DNA of 64,000 nt from an uncultured Clostridium sp. (GCA_937927335.1 CALBDU010000029.1:19913-83912), one strand, 5' to 3'. Positions 8,939 through 17,704 are shown, numbered from the stretch's first letter. The notes: a model not told the origin generated them from the letters alone. Translations and numbers: made by a program.

Positions 8939-8967
8939 TTGACATAGGTGCCTGGCACCTATGTCAA
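8939..8967. repeat. REP-like palindrome, family A, copy 1
   Basis: A perfect 29-bp palindrome: arms TTGACATAGGTGCC and GGCACCTATGTCAA around one T. It is followed by TTTTTCTT, so it can act as a terminator for the gene on the left. A near-identical copy, including the ATTTTTCT flank, lies at 37229-37257. Confidence 0.8.
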
Positions 8968-8984
8968 TTTTTCTTAAATAACTT

Positions 8985-10079
8985 TTAAATATCCTCGATT
9001 ATTTTTATTAATGCCTCTGGAGCCTTTGGAACTCTCAATCTTACAAAATTTCTGCCTAACCCCTGAAAGTCAAGGCCTGATTCTGTTAGCACACCCTTTG
9101 ACTTGAATAAATTATAAAGATCCAGCTGAGGGTTTTCAGCCTGGAGGGTCATTATAGGGACCTCCGGACTTGTTTCCAGCACAGAAAATTTTCTTAAGCT
9201 GCTCATAAGCAAACTTTTTACAGCCATTATCTTTGCTCTTGAATCCAGGATAAACCTTTTATCCTTAAGTGCCGCAGAGGCAGCGGCACAGCCGGGGCTG
9301 CATATGCTGAACGGAATATTGGTTCTGGATAAAATTTGGGATATAAAGCTTCCTGCTGCTGCATAGCCAATTCTTAGCCCAGCCAGGCCATAGCCTTTAG
9401 AAAATGTTCTGGTTACAATTAGATTTTCATAGGAGCCAATAAGATTCATAGCAGAATTCTCTTTACTCATAAAATCTCCATAGGCCTCGTCCACCAACAC
9501 ACATACATCATTATCCATAGCCTTTTTGACAATTTCTCTTATATCCTCCAGGGAGATGATCTGGCCGGTAGGATTATTTGGGTTATCAATGTACACCATT
9601 GTTAACTCATTATTTATTTGTTGTAGAAATTTCTTGCTATGAAATTTGAAGGCCGGGTTGCCTGCCAATGGTACAGCGTGGAATTTACCGCCACAAAGCA
9701 TTACATCTGAAGGGTAAGAGGTGAAGGTAGGTGCAGAGCCTAAAACAGAGGAATCTTTTTTTATAAATACCCTGTTTATATTTCGTAGAACATCCATAGA
9801 GCCTGCTCCAAAAGTAATATTTCCGGCCTCAAGGCTGCAGCAGTCACTCCAATCTTCAATAATATCTTTTTTTAATTCCGTGTATGGAAATGGTGGATAA
9901 CAGCTTATACTGCTAAAGCCTGCGGAATGTAAAATTATATCTGCCCTTTGGGAATGACCAAAGGGATTTACCCCCAGGGAACAGTCCAGATAATTATTAC
10001 CGCTGTTTTCTGAATTATTCTCGTTAACATAGCTTTCAGGTTTAAAATTAACTATGTCTTCTCTAAGTTTAAGATTCAT
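8985..10079 (-). CDS. PLP-dependent aminotransferase, HisC/CobD-like
   Basis: A 364-residue fold-type I aminotransferase. Visible PLP-site blocks are YIDNPNNPTGQ, VDEAYGDF and TRTFSKGYGLAGLRIGYA, whose SK lysine would hold the cofactor; AGSM near residue 95 is the phosphate-binding turn. Length and motifs fit histidinol-phosphate aminotransferases and threonine-phosphate decarboxylases (CobD); no histidine or cobalamin genes lie nearby to decide. A sigma-54-type promoter lies upstream and a divergent sigma-54 activator is the neighbour, suggesting regulated amino acid metabolism. Family sure, substrate unknown. Confidence 0.8.
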   Translation of the reverse strand: MNLKLREDIVNFKPESYVNENNSENSGNNYLDCSLGVNPFGHSQRADIILHSAGFSSISCYPPFPYTELKKDIIEDWSDCCSLEAGNITFGAGSMDVLRNINRVFIKKDSSVLGSAPTFTSYPSDVMLCGGKFHAVPLAGNPAFKFHSKKFLQQINNELTMVYIDNPNNPTGQIISLEDIREIVKKAMDNDVCVLVDEAYGDFMSKENSAMNLIGSYENLIVTRTFSKGYGLAGLRIGYAAAGSFISQILSRTNIPFSICSPGCAAASAALKDKRFILDSRAKIMAVKSLLMSSLRKFSVLETSPEVPIMTLQAENPQLDLYNLFKSKGVLTESGLDFQGLGRNFVRLRVPKAPEALIKIIEDI

Positions 10080-10113
10080 ATTATCACTCCTTTATGGTGG
10101 TTAACCTTAATAC

Positions 10114-10130
10114 AGCAAGAAATATTCCAA
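10114..10130 (-). promoter_or_regulatory. Sigma-54 (-24/-12) promoter for the aminotransferase
   Basis: Minus-strand TTGGAATATTTCTTGCT has GG and GC separated by exactly 10 bases, the diagnostic -24/-12 spacing, 34 bp from the aminotransferase ATG. The C of TGGC is missing. The neighbouring divergent gene encodes a sigma-54 activator. Confidence 0.6.
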
Positions 10131-10170
10131 ATAAAGTTGTGGTGTTTTAGGGAGCTATGTAGTGTTGATA

Positions 10171-10219
10171 TGTAAAAATAATTTACATTTACACTACATT
10201 GTAAAATATTTTTACACTA
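10171..10219. promoter_or_regulatory. TGTAAA/TTTACA repeat cluster, probable activator binding site
   Basis: Three interlocking inverted repeats occur in 46 bp: TGTAAA-N5-TTTACA (10171-10187), TTTACA-N6-TGTAAA (10188-10205) and TGTAAAA-N3-TTTTACA (10200-10216). TTTACACTA also recurs as a direct repeat 23 bp apart. The cluster is 41 to 89 bp upstream of the sigma-54 promoter, as expected for an enhancer, and 50-100 bp upstream of the activator gene. Confidence 0.6.
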
Positions 10220-10267
10220 TTAAAGGATTGTGCTATTATTTAATTAATAATTACAAGGTGGGATATT

Positions 10268-11611
10268 ATGATGGAGATTAAACCAGAAACCTTTGAGGAA
10301 AAATATAAAACACTTTTAAACTTTCTTGATGCTGTGCAGGAAGGAATTTCGGCAGTAGATGAAAATGGTGTGCTGGTGTTTGTCAATAAAGCCTGCTGTG
10401 ATATGCTGGGAATCTCTAAAGAGGAGGTATTGCACAAGCGTGCAGATTCAATTTCTAAAGGGAAGCCCCTTCTTATGGAGGTCCTTGAAAAAAGGTATGC
10501 TATTGTGGATAGAGAGTATTTTATGGAGTTTAAAAATAAAAGTCTCCATTTGACAAGCTCAGCATACCCTTTATTGGACCCAATGGGGAACATACATGGG
10601 GCTATAGATATCTTCAGAAGCATAAAACGTTCAAGAAAGCTTGCAAATCATATGGCAGGCAAAGAAGCAGTTTTTAAATTTGAAAATATCTGCGGCAGCA
10701 GTAAGGTAATGCAGGATGTCATAGCAAAAGCAAGAAAAATGGCTGTATCTAATGAAACAATATTAGTAGAGGGCCAAAGCGGATGCGGAAAGGAGCTGTT
10801 CGCACAGTCAATACACAATTTCAGCACCAGGAAGGACGAGGCCTTCATAGCTGTAAATTGTGCAAACCTACCTAGTGAATTGGTTGAAAGCGAGCTCTTT
10901 GGCTATGAAGAGGGAGCCTTTACCGGGGCTCAAAAGGGAGGAAGACCTGGTAAGTTTGAACTAGCCAATGGAGGTACACTTTTTCTTGACGAAATCAGCG
11001 AGATGCCCTTACATATCCAGGCAAAGCTTCTCAGAGCTGTAGAATATAAATGCATCAACAGGATTGGGGGAAACAGAACCTTTAATCTTGATGTGAGAAT
11101 AATAGCAGCCACCAACAGGAATTTAGAAGAGATGGTGAAGGAAGGAAAGTTCAGGGGAGATCTTTTTTACAGGCTCAAAGTCTTTTATATGAGAATTCCT
11201 GCTTTGAGGGAAAGAGAAAATGACATAATGGAGCTAAGCCTATATTTTATTAAAAAATTTTCCACCAGCATGAAAAAAGATATAGTATCAATAACAGATG
11301 AAGCAACAACATTGCTTACAGGATATCAGTGGCCGGGAAATGTAAGGGAGCTAGAAAATTGTATGGCCAGGACAGTTTTTTTATGTGAGGATGGTGAAAT
11401 TAAAAGAGAACATATATTAGAAGCAGGTATTCCTGAGTTTAACGGCAAAGTTCAGGATGACAATACCAGCAGGAGATTATACGGCTTAACAATGGAGCGG
11501 GTAAAGGAGGTGTATGAGCAGCAGCATGGGAATAAAAAGAAGTGCGCTGAGCTGCTGGATATATCCAGGCCTACCCTATACAAGCTTTTGAAGCTGTACA
11601 AAATCAATTAA
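10268..11611 (+). CDS. Sigma-54-dependent transcriptional activator (PAS-AAA-Fis)
   Basis: A 447-residue enhancer-binding protein. An N-terminal PAS domain (about 15-110) probably senses a small molecule. The AAA+ domain (about 140-375) has the Walker A GQSGCGKE, the sigma-54 contact loop GAFTGAQ, Walker B GGTLFLDEISEMP and an arginine-finger region. The C-terminus is a Fis-type helix-turn-helix (KKCAELLDISRPTLYKLLKLY). There is no receiver domain, so control is by ligand. Divergence from an aminotransferase with a -24/-12 promoter makes that gene the likely target; the TGTAAA repeat cluster lies between them. Confidence 0.92.
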   Translation: MMEIKPETFEEKYKTLLNFLDAVQEGISAVDENGVLVFVNKACCDMLGISKEEVLHKRADSISKGKPLLMEVLEKRYAIVDREYFMEFKNKSLHLTSSAYPLLDPMGNIHGAIDIFRSIKRSRKLANHMAGKEAVFKFENICGSSKVMQDVIAKARKMAVSNETILVEGQSGCGKELFAQSIHNFSTRKDEAFIAVNCANLPSELVESELFGYEEGAFTGAQKGGRPGKFELANGGTLFLDEISEMPLHIQAKLLRAVEYKCINRIGGNRTFNLDVRIIAATNRNLEEMVKEGKFRGDLFYRLKVFYMRIPALRERENDIMELSLYFIKKFSTSMKKDIVSITDEATTLLTGYQWPGNVRELENCMARTVFLCEDGEIKREHILEAGIPEFNGKVQDDNTSRRLYGLTMERVKEVYEQQHGNKKKCAELLDISRPTLYKLLKLYKIN

Positions 11612-11669
11612 TACATATTATCAAAGCAAAAGGAAAAAATATCATAAAAAGTTATTAAGGAGGCACATA

Positions 11670-13214
11670 ATGAATATTTTTTCCAGTACTCATGAACCCT
11701 ATTGGATAGCCTCCACAGACAAGGCTGACTATCCAAAGTTGACATCAGATATCAAGGTTGATGTGGCTATAGTAGGAGGAGGCATTACCGGAATAACCAC
11801 AGCATTCCTTTTGAAAAATAAGGGCTTAAAGGTAGCTGTGCTGGAGGCTGGTATAATTGCTCGGGGTACTACCGGACATACAACAGCAAAAATAACCTCC
11901 CAGCACGGCTTTAAGTACAACAGCCTCATAACAAAATTCGGAATGGAAAAGGCGAAACAGTATGCTGATGCCAATGAAGCTTCCATACACTTTATCGATC
12001 AGCTGGTAAAGGAGAGGAACATTGACTGTGATTTTTGCTGGAGACCTGCTTATGTATATACCCAGTCAGAGGATTATGTGGATAAAATTGAAAAAGAGGT
12101 GGATGCTGCCTTAAGCCTTGGCATCAATGCAGAATACCAGAAGGATGTGCCTATTCCACTGGAGGTTAAGGCAGCAGTAAGATTTGATTACCAGGCCCAG
12201 TTTCACCCTCTCAAATATATTCTTTCCCTCGCAAAGGAAATTCCGGGAGACGGCAGCCATATATTTGAATTTACCAAGGTAGTGGATATTGAAGATGGAG
12301 AGGGCTGCGCAGCCATAACCAGCCTTGGGTTTAAAGTCAGCGCAAAAAAAATCGTCATTGCCTCCCATTATCCCTGCTATGACGGAATGGGAATGTATTT
12401 TTCAAGACTTTGGCAGAGCAAGTCCTATGTACTGGCGGTAAAAGCCAATGAAAAGCTGGCAGAAGGCATGTTTGTTACTGCTGAGGTTCCAGGCTTTTCT
12501 CTCCGTTCCCAAAAGTATCAGGATGGGGAATTAATTCTGGTAAGTGGTGAAGGTCATAAAACCGGCAGTGAGTCCCATACAAATGTGCACTACACAAATC
12601 TTGGCAATTTTGCAAAGGGTATTTTCACGGTGGAACAGGTTTTGTACCGCTGGTCAACTCAGGACTGCATTTCTGCAGACGGGGTTCCATATACCGGTTA
12701 TCTTACAGCCAATACCTCAAATTTGCTGGTAGCCACAGGCTTTGCAAAATGGGGAATGACCAATAGTACAGCTTCAGCAAGAATAATTACGGACCTCATA
12801 ACTAAGGGTGAAAGCCCCTGGGCTCCGGTATATGATCCTTCACGTGTAGATATTGCTGCTTCTGGTCCAAAGATGGTTACAGAAAATCTGGATGTGGCAA
12901 AGAATTTCATTTCAGGTAAGCTTAAACCAGTTCCAAAGGATACAGATATCAAAAATGGTGATGCAGGCGTCATAAGTGAAAAGGGAAATAAAATCGGTGC
13001 CTATAGAGATGAACAAGGCGTGCTCCATAAGGTAGACATCACTTGCACCCATCTTGGCTGTGAGCTGGTGTGGAATGAAGCGGAAAAAACATGGGATTGC
13101 CCATGCCATGGTTCCAGATTCAGTTATGACGGGGAAAACATCGAAGGTCCTGCATTTAATCCATTAAAGCATCAAGGGGAAGGAAAAAATAAAAAGGATG
13201 CCAATATAATCTAG
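11670..13214 (+). CDS. FAD-dependent oxidoreductase with C-terminal Rieske domain
   Basis: A 514-residue fusion. The N-terminal DAO-type FAD domain shows the dinucleotide fold DVAIVGGGITGITTAFLLK, and ARGTTGHTTAKITSQHG follows. The last 90 residues are a Rieske [2Fe-2S] domain with CTHLGC and CPCHGS ligands. Such two-domain proteins are common in Bacillota and probably oxidise an amine or amino acid with electron transfer through the cluster; no substrate is known. AAGGAGG precedes the ATG. It lies 58 bp behind the sigma-54 activator and ends at its own terminator. Confidence 0.88.
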   Translation: MNIFSSTHEPYWIASTDKADYPKLTSDIKVDVAIVGGGITGITTAFLLKNKGLKVAVLEAGIIARGTTGHTTAKITSQHGFKYNSLITKFGMEKAKQYADANEASIHFIDQLVKERNIDCDFCWRPAYVYTQSEDYVDKIEKEVDAALSLGINAEYQKDVPIPLEVKAAVRFDYQAQFHPLKYILSLAKEIPGDGSHIFEFTKVVDIEDGEGCAAITSLGFKVSAKKIVIASHYPCYDGMGMYFSRLWQSKSYVLAVKANEKLAEGMFVTAEVPGFSLRSQKYQDGELILVSGEGHKTGSESHTNVHYTNLGNFAKGIFTVEQVLYRWSTQDCISADGVPYTGYLTANTSNLLVATGFAKWGMTNSTASARIITDLITKGESPWAPVYDPSRVDIAASGPKMVTENLDVAKNFISGKLKPVPKDTDIKNGDAGVISEKGNKIGAYRDEQGVLHKVDITCTHLGCELVWNEAEKTWDCPCHGSRFSYDGENIEGPAFNPLKHQGEGKNKKDANII

Positions 13215-13229
13215 GTAATTAACAGCCAC

Positions 13230-13270
13230 ACCGGTTTTATTTGAAGAAATAAAACCGGTTGTTATTTTAG
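13230..13270 (+). terminator. Rho-independent terminator
   Basis: ACCGGTTTTATTT and AAATAAAACCGGT form a perfect 13-bp stem with a GAAG loop, followed by TGTTATTTT. It closes the FAD/Rieske gene. Confidence 0.8.
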
Positions 13271-13335
13271 AGGATTTTGTGCATTTAAATCGAATTATTA
13301 TATAATTGATGATGTTTTAAGAAAGGAAGATTTGT

Positions 13336-14067
13336 ATGAAGGATTATAAACAGGTGATGAAAACAGGCCTTATTCTTATTGCCTTTTCTGCTGTACTCTA
13401 TTTCATAATTTACTTGATTTTCGGTGATGGGCACCATCTGATAATAGTGATTGCCGAGGAACTGGCCTATATGCCCATATATGTATTTATAACTGCGGTT
13501 ATAGCTGAAAGGCTGCTTACTCAAAAGGAAAAAATGGAAATGTCAAGAAAGATGAATGCTTTAGTGGGCACCTTTTTTACTGAAGTGGGCTATGAGATGA
13601 TAAAAATTACAACAGGCTTCGATAAAAATTTTAGTAAAATAAGAGATCAGCTGATATTTGAGGAAAACTGGGATAGGAAAAAGGCACTGGATATAAGGAG
13701 AAGGGTGGAAAGCTATAATTATTTACCTGGTGAAGGCGTTGAGGAGCTTTATGTAATTAAGGAGCTTCTGATTTCAAGGAAGGATTTGATGCTGGAGCTT
13801 ATGTCCAATGCAATACTCATTGAAAAGGACGAATTTTCCGAGCTTCTGCTGGCAGTTAATCATATATTGGAGGAATTTAGAACCAGAGGTGAAATATCTA
13901 CCTTTACCAAGCCCGATATAATCCATCTCCATATGGATATTGAACGAGCTTACAGACATCTGATAATCGGCTGGGTAACCTATATGATCCATCTGGAAAA
14001 AGAATATCCTTACCTTTACCAGCTGGCAGTAAGGATAAACCCATTTAAAAATCAGGAGGTAGTTTAA
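13336..14067 (+). CDS. Membrane-anchored protein of unknown function
   Basis: A 243-residue protein that I do not recognise. Two hydrophobic segments near the N-terminus (about 10-30 TGLILIAFSAVLYFIIYLIF and 35-56) are followed by a helical cytoplasmic region rich in Lys, Glu and Arg. The start follows AGAAAGGAAG. Its stop TAA overlaps the ATG of the flavodoxin-like gene (TAATG), so they are coupled; the MerB-like selenoprotein follows. A sensor or scaffold role is possible but not shown. Confidence 0.7.
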   Translation: MKDYKQVMKTGLILIAFSAVLYFIIYLIFGDGHHLIIVIAEELAYMPIYVFITAVIAERLLTQKEKMEMSRKMNALVGTFFTEVGYEMIKITTGFDKNFSKIRDQLIFEENWDRKKALDIRRRVESYNYLPGEGVEELYVIKELLISRKDLMLELMSNAILIEKDEFSELLLAVNHILEEFRTRGEISTFTKPDIIHLHMDIERAYRHLIIGWVTYMIHLEKEYPYLYQLAVRINPFKNQEVV

Positions 14068-14612
14068 TGAGAGTTTTAATCTTAACAGGAAGCCCCCATT
14101 CTCAGGGTACAACAGCACTGCTGGCTGATGAATTCTCTATGGGTGCCAAATCAGCGGGACATGATGTTATAAGAATAGACACCGCTAAATTGCAGATTCA
14201 CCCCTGCAGGGGCTGCAGCTATTGCAGAAAAACAGGAGGCATATGCGTATTTAATGACGGTATGACTCATATATATCCGGAGCTGCTGTGGGCGGACGCA
14301 GTTGTACTGGTAACTCCCCTTTATTATTTCGGAATGACTGCTCAGTTAAAAAATACTCTTGACCGTTTTTTTGCTGTTAACTCCGAATTAAGAAATGGCA
14401 ATAAACAATTTCTTTTAATTTCCGCCTGCCATGATAAGGAGAGCTGGGCTATGGAGGCACTGGTGCTTCACTTCAGGACTGTGGCAAGGTACCTTAACTG
14501 GCAGGATAAAGGTATGGTGCTTGCTCAAGGTGCAGATTCAAGAAAGGATCTGGAAGGAACAGAATATCCAAGGCTGGCCAGGGAGCTAGGAGAAAGCCTC
14601 GGTGCTAGATGA
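14067..14612 (+). CDS. Flavodoxin-fold NAD(P)H-dependent FMN reductase
   Basis: A 181-residue flavodoxin-like protein. The N-terminal GSPHSQGTTALLADEF is an FMN phosphate loop. CRGCSYCRKTGGICVFND places four cysteines after the second strand, as in iron-sulfur flavoproteins and related azoreductase-like enzymes. It is translationally coupled to the upstream membrane protein and 36 bp upstream of the MerB-like selenoprotein gene. It could reduce a substrate or thiol partner for these neighbours; that is inference. Confidence 0.8.
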   Translation: MRVLILTGSPHSQGTTALLADEFSMGAKSAGHDVIRIDTAKLQIHPCRGCSYCRKTGGICVFNDGMTHIYPELLWADAVVLVTPLYYFGMTAQLKNTLDRFFAVNSELRNGNKQFLLISACHDKESWAMEALVLHFRTVARYLNWQDKGMVLAQGADSRKDLEGTEYPRLARELGESLGAR

Positions 14613-14648
14613 AAAATTGGATAACTTTTAATATTTTGAGGTGATCTT

Positions 14649-15278
14649 TTGGAAAATTATGATATCGGAAACCTTAAGAAACATTATGATAAGCTTAGTA
14701 AGGAAGAAAAGACTGTAAGGCTGGCTGCATTTTATATCATACTTGAGGGAAGAAGAGCTGATATAGGGGAGCTGTCAGAAAGAACATCTCTTACCAGAGA
14801 GCAAGTAGAAAGCTGTATATTGAAGCTGAAAAAGTCTGGTGCTTTAGTGGTGGATCATACATCAGCTGTGGTAGGAAGCCACGGTTTGTCAATGCTACCA
14901 ACCCCCCATGGTCTGCATATAAATGGAAGAGATTTGTTTACCTGGTGTGCTGCAGATGCCATTGGTATTCCTGCTGCTATGGAAGCGGACGCAGAGATTA
15001 TATCCAGCTGTGCTTTTTGCAAAGAGACTATTGCTATTAAGATTAGTAAGGGCCAGGTTGTATATTGCAGCAAGCCGGAGATAAGGCTTTGGGTGGTTGA
15101 AGCAGATCTTGGAAAGCCAATTTCAGGCTGTACCTGACCACAGATAAATTTTTACTGCTCGGTTGAGCATTTTAATAACACCAATAATAAATCAGCGGGC
15201 AGGCTTCTTAACCTTGAAGAAGCTGTGCTGCTTGGTCGCTGCTGGTGGGAGGATATAAGTGATGCAGCTGGAATATGA
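14649..15278 (+). CDS. MerB-like selenoprotein (organometallic lyase family), UGA = Sec163
   Basis: Reading through the TGA at 15135 gives 209 residues from a TTG start (GAGGTGAT upstream). An N-terminal winged helix (about 20-75) is followed by a MerB-type domain: TWCAAD at 98-103 matches the catalytic Cys-x-x-Asp (C96/D99) of alkylmercury lyase. After the UGA the frame continues for 46 residues with INFYCSVEHF and a SAGRLLNLEEAVLLG block, which align with the FCCHVHFF and GLAIVSVHEAFGLG regions of MerB. Sec163 lies in CTUP, seven residues before the conserved C-terminal cysteine. A SECIS-like hairpin follows. MerB cleaves carbon-mercury bonds. I recall MerB-like proteins named SaoL in a proposed selenium-linked organometal system; equivalence is untested. 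Confidence 0.72.
15156..15169 (+). promoter_or_regulatory. SECIS-like hairpin for the MerB-like gene
   Basis: Perfect 5-bp stem TGCTC/GAGCA with loop GGTT. The loop begins 24 nt after the UGA at 15135-15137, within the bacterial SECIS range (apical loop about 16-37 nt downstream, G among its first two bases). Confidence 0.6.
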
Positions 15279-15347
15279 TGATAGGTAATTTTATAATAAG
15301 TTATTTAATTTAATTTGAAAAAGTACTAAATTTCCAGAAATTTATTA

Positions 15348-15376
15348 TTGACACTGGCCAGGGAAGCTATTATGCT
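15348..15376 (+). promoter_or_regulatory. Sigma-A-type promoter of the diguanylate cyclase
   Basis: TTGACA, 17-bp spacer, TATGCT, about 45 bp upstream of the ATG at 15422. The -35 is a perfect consensus. Confidence 0.6.
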
Positions 15377-15421
15377 TTAATAAAGCTTATATGTTAAATA
15401 TATTAGGATTTAGAGGAAGGT

Positions 15422-16957
15422 ATGGGTAAAATTTTAAAAAAACCTGTAATAATTTTAATAGTAATAGCTGCAATCGTAATTTCCTTTGCGACTAAATTCG
15501 ACTCCTCCATAGAAGACTTAAAAAGCATTGGCAATTCCAAGCAGTCCTCAATAAACGACTTCATAGTATTGAGCAGAAGTTTTATGGAAAGCATGACTAT
15601 TTTCGGTAACACCCAGTTTGGTGATGTACAGGATTCAAATTACATCAGTAAGATTAAATATAATGCTGCTGCAGACAGCTACAACATGGATGACATTGGT
15701 GGAACAGAGCTTCAGAAATCATTGGGTAACCTTACTGGTATTGGGAATATACTAAAGGATGGCAGTAATAAAAGGGAGTTAAATCTAATCTTTGAGTACA
15801 CAAAATATTTTAATAAATTCATGGATAGGCTTCCCGATGTAGCCTGGCTCTATTACACCAGTGAAAAAAATTTTATATACATGTATCCCTGGATAGCCTC
15901 TAAGGATTTTATGTATTATGAGGCCCTGAAGAAAGCTGAATTTTATGAATATGTAAGCCCTGAATTTAATCCCCAGCGGATTGAAAAGTGGACTCCTGTA
16001 TATATGGATCATGCAGGAAAGGGCTTGATGGTTACTCTCTCCAGCCCGGTGTATAATAATAATCAATTTATGGGGGTAGTCTCTCTTGACCTTACAAATG
16101 CCAAGCTTAGTGAGATAATCAACTCAAGCTATGAGAGCTATCTTATTGATAATACAGATTCTATTATCGCCACCACAGAACAGGTTGATGATTATAATGT
16201 AACCACTATTGATACTATGATTAAAGGTTCAGAGGCTGATCTGAAAAGAATGAAGGAAGGCAGCAACGGCACTGTTCAAAGGGTTGGTTCATATTATGTA
16301 TATACAGCCAGCTTTAAGGATGCTCCCTGGAGGCTGCTGCTGCTGGTTCCTGTTTATGTTATCATAGGCAAGGCTATGCTTTACACCATCCCAATACTTC
16401 TTATCTGCTTTTTGTTGTTACTGACCTACTGGGAAGTGGAAAACCGCAAGAAAACGGAATTTATACTACAGAACATTGCAGTTACAGACCAGCTTACAGG
16501 CTTGAACAACAGGCATTGCTTTGATATAAAGGTAGCAGAGGAAATGCAGCGCTCAGAGAAATATGACAAGCCGTTGTCCATGATAATTTTTGATTTGGAT
16601 TTCTTTAAACGGATAAATGATCACTTTGGACATCCCATGGGGGATGAAATATTAAAACAGTGTGGAGAAATAATCACTGGAGCTCTTAGAAAATCAGATA
16701 TGCTCTTCAGGGTTGGCGGAGAGGAGTTTGTAGTGCTTCTTCCAGGTACAGACAATATAGGAGCCCTGGCGGTTGCAGAAAAGCTGCGAAGCACCCTGGA
16801 CAACAATTTGCACTCCACAGTGGGCAAATATACAGCCAGCTTTGGTGTTGGTGAAAGGTATGAAAACGAGTCTCTTAATATTTGGTATAAAAAAGTAGAT
16901 GATGCCTTATATAAAGCAAAAAAACTAGGACGCAACAGGGTAGTCAGCTCTGCCTAA
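15422..16957 (+). CDS. Membrane diguanylate cyclase with extracellular Cache sensor
   Basis: A 511-residue protein. A transmembrane helix near residues 8-22 and a second near 320-340 bracket an extracellular region of about 290 residues that resembles a Cache sensor. The C-terminal GGDEF domain is intact: FDLDFFKRINDHFGH, then RVGGEEFVVLLPG. RKSD five residues before GGEEF is an inhibitory I-site (RxxD), so c-di-GMP feedback is likely. It makes c-di-GMP from GTP in response to an external signal that the sequence does not identify. Confidence 0.9.
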   Translation: MGKILKKPVIILIVIAAIVISFATKFDSSIEDLKSIGNSKQSSINDFIVLSRSFMESMTIFGNTQFGDVQDSNYISKIKYNAAADSYNMDDIGGTELQKSLGNLTGIGNILKDGSNKRELNLIFEYTKYFNKFMDRLPDVAWLYYTSEKNFIYMYPWIASKDFMYYEALKKAEFYEYVSPEFNPQRIEKWTPVYMDHAGKGLMVTLSSPVYNNNQFMGVVSLDLTNAKLSEIINSSYESYLIDNTDSIIATTEQVDDYNVTTIDTMIKGSEADLKRMKEGSNGTVQRVGSYYVYTASFKDAPWRLLLLVPVYVIIGKAMLYTIPILLICFLLLLTYWEVENRKKTEFILQNIAVTDQLTGLNNRHCFDIKVAEEMQRSEKYDKPLSMIIFDLDFFKRINDHFGHPMGDEILKQCGEIITGALRKSDMLFRVGGEEFVVLLPGTDNIGALAVAEKLRSTLDNNLHSTVGKYTASFGVGERYENESLNIWYKKVDDALYKAKKLGRNRVVSSA

Positions 16958-17062
16958 AAGCAGTTAAAATTAAGTCGACGTTAATATCGCCGGCTTTAAT
17001 TATTTTTAAATTAATGTATAATGTTAATTATAGGATAAGATAATAGCAATGGCGGTGATTTT

Positions 17063-17485
17063 TTGGAAATAAAAAGAGTAGGATCTAATTCAATAGTGAA
17101 TTCTGATAAAAAAGGTGTTACTTCAAAAAAAGGTTTTTCTCAGAGCTTTAATTCCCAAAGAGAAAAAAAGTCTGAGGAGCAGCTAAAGGAAATGTTTGAT
17201 AATATTAAGAAAAAAGGCAACCGTCTTACAGTTACTAAATGCTATTCGGATGTATTTGCCTATAAAAAACTTATTAAGGAATATCTTGAGTCCATATATA
17301 ATTACATGTTCAGGGTAAGAAAAGACATAAGCTTCTGGCAGACCCAGTACTTTATCACTGTGGAAAACATAGATAAAAGGCTTGCTGAGCTTACGGATAT
17401 GCTGCTCCAGGAGCAAAAGGACAATCTGGATGTGGCAGGTACCATTGATGAAATTGCAGGTCTGCTGGTGGATATTTATAAATAA
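17063..17485 (+). CDS. YaaR family (DUF327) protein
   Basis: A 140-residue protein from a TTG at 17063 (GGCGGTGAT upstream). The basic, Ser-rich N-terminus is followed by a helical region with RLTVTKCYSDVFAYKKLIKEYL and LDVAGTIDEIAGLLVDIYK, which match YaaR. The family is conserved in spore-forming Bacillota and lacks a known function. A small Cys-rich gene follows 18 bp later. Confidence 0.8.
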   Translation: MEIKRVGSNSIVNSDKKGVTSKKGFSQSFNSQREKKSEEQLKEMFDNIKKKGNRLTVTKCYSDVFAYKKLIKEYLESIYNYMFRVRKDISFWQTQYFITVENIDKRLAELTDMLLQEQKDNLDVAGTIDEIAGLLVDIYK

Positions 17486-17503
17486 AATGAAGGATGTGAT
17501 ATT

Positions 17504-17704
17504 ATGGGTAAAATTCAATCTGTACCTTTTAATGCTGACAGGTGTGGTGCCTGCGGGTACTGGCAGGGTGAAAGAACCATATGCCAGTGTGATGTAAAAT
17601 ATGATGACAGTGCTGTTGGTAAATGCAGCAACCCTGATTCTCCTGCTTACGGGAGAGGGGTTCCGGTAATATTCACCTGCTTTTCTAAAAAGGATATCAA
17701 ATAA
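17504..17704 (+). CDS. Small Cys-rich protein, unknown
   Basis: A 66-residue protein with six cysteines: CGAC (14-17), CQC (27-29), C41 and C59. The pattern suggests a zinc- or iron-sulfur-binding fold but does not match one I can name. It is 18 bp behind the YaaR gene and ends at a strong terminator, so it is probably the last gene of that transcript. The start follows GGATGTGATATT. Confidence 0.6.
   Translation: MGKIQSVPFNADRCGACGYWQGERTICQCDVKYDDSAVGKCSNPDSPAYGRGVPVIFTCFSKKDIK

Noticed and set aside
10171..10219. TGTAAA/TTTACA cluster as a CRISPR or IS end
   Set aside because: Units are 6 bp, overlap each other and occur in a regulatory gap; there are no spacers or transposase.
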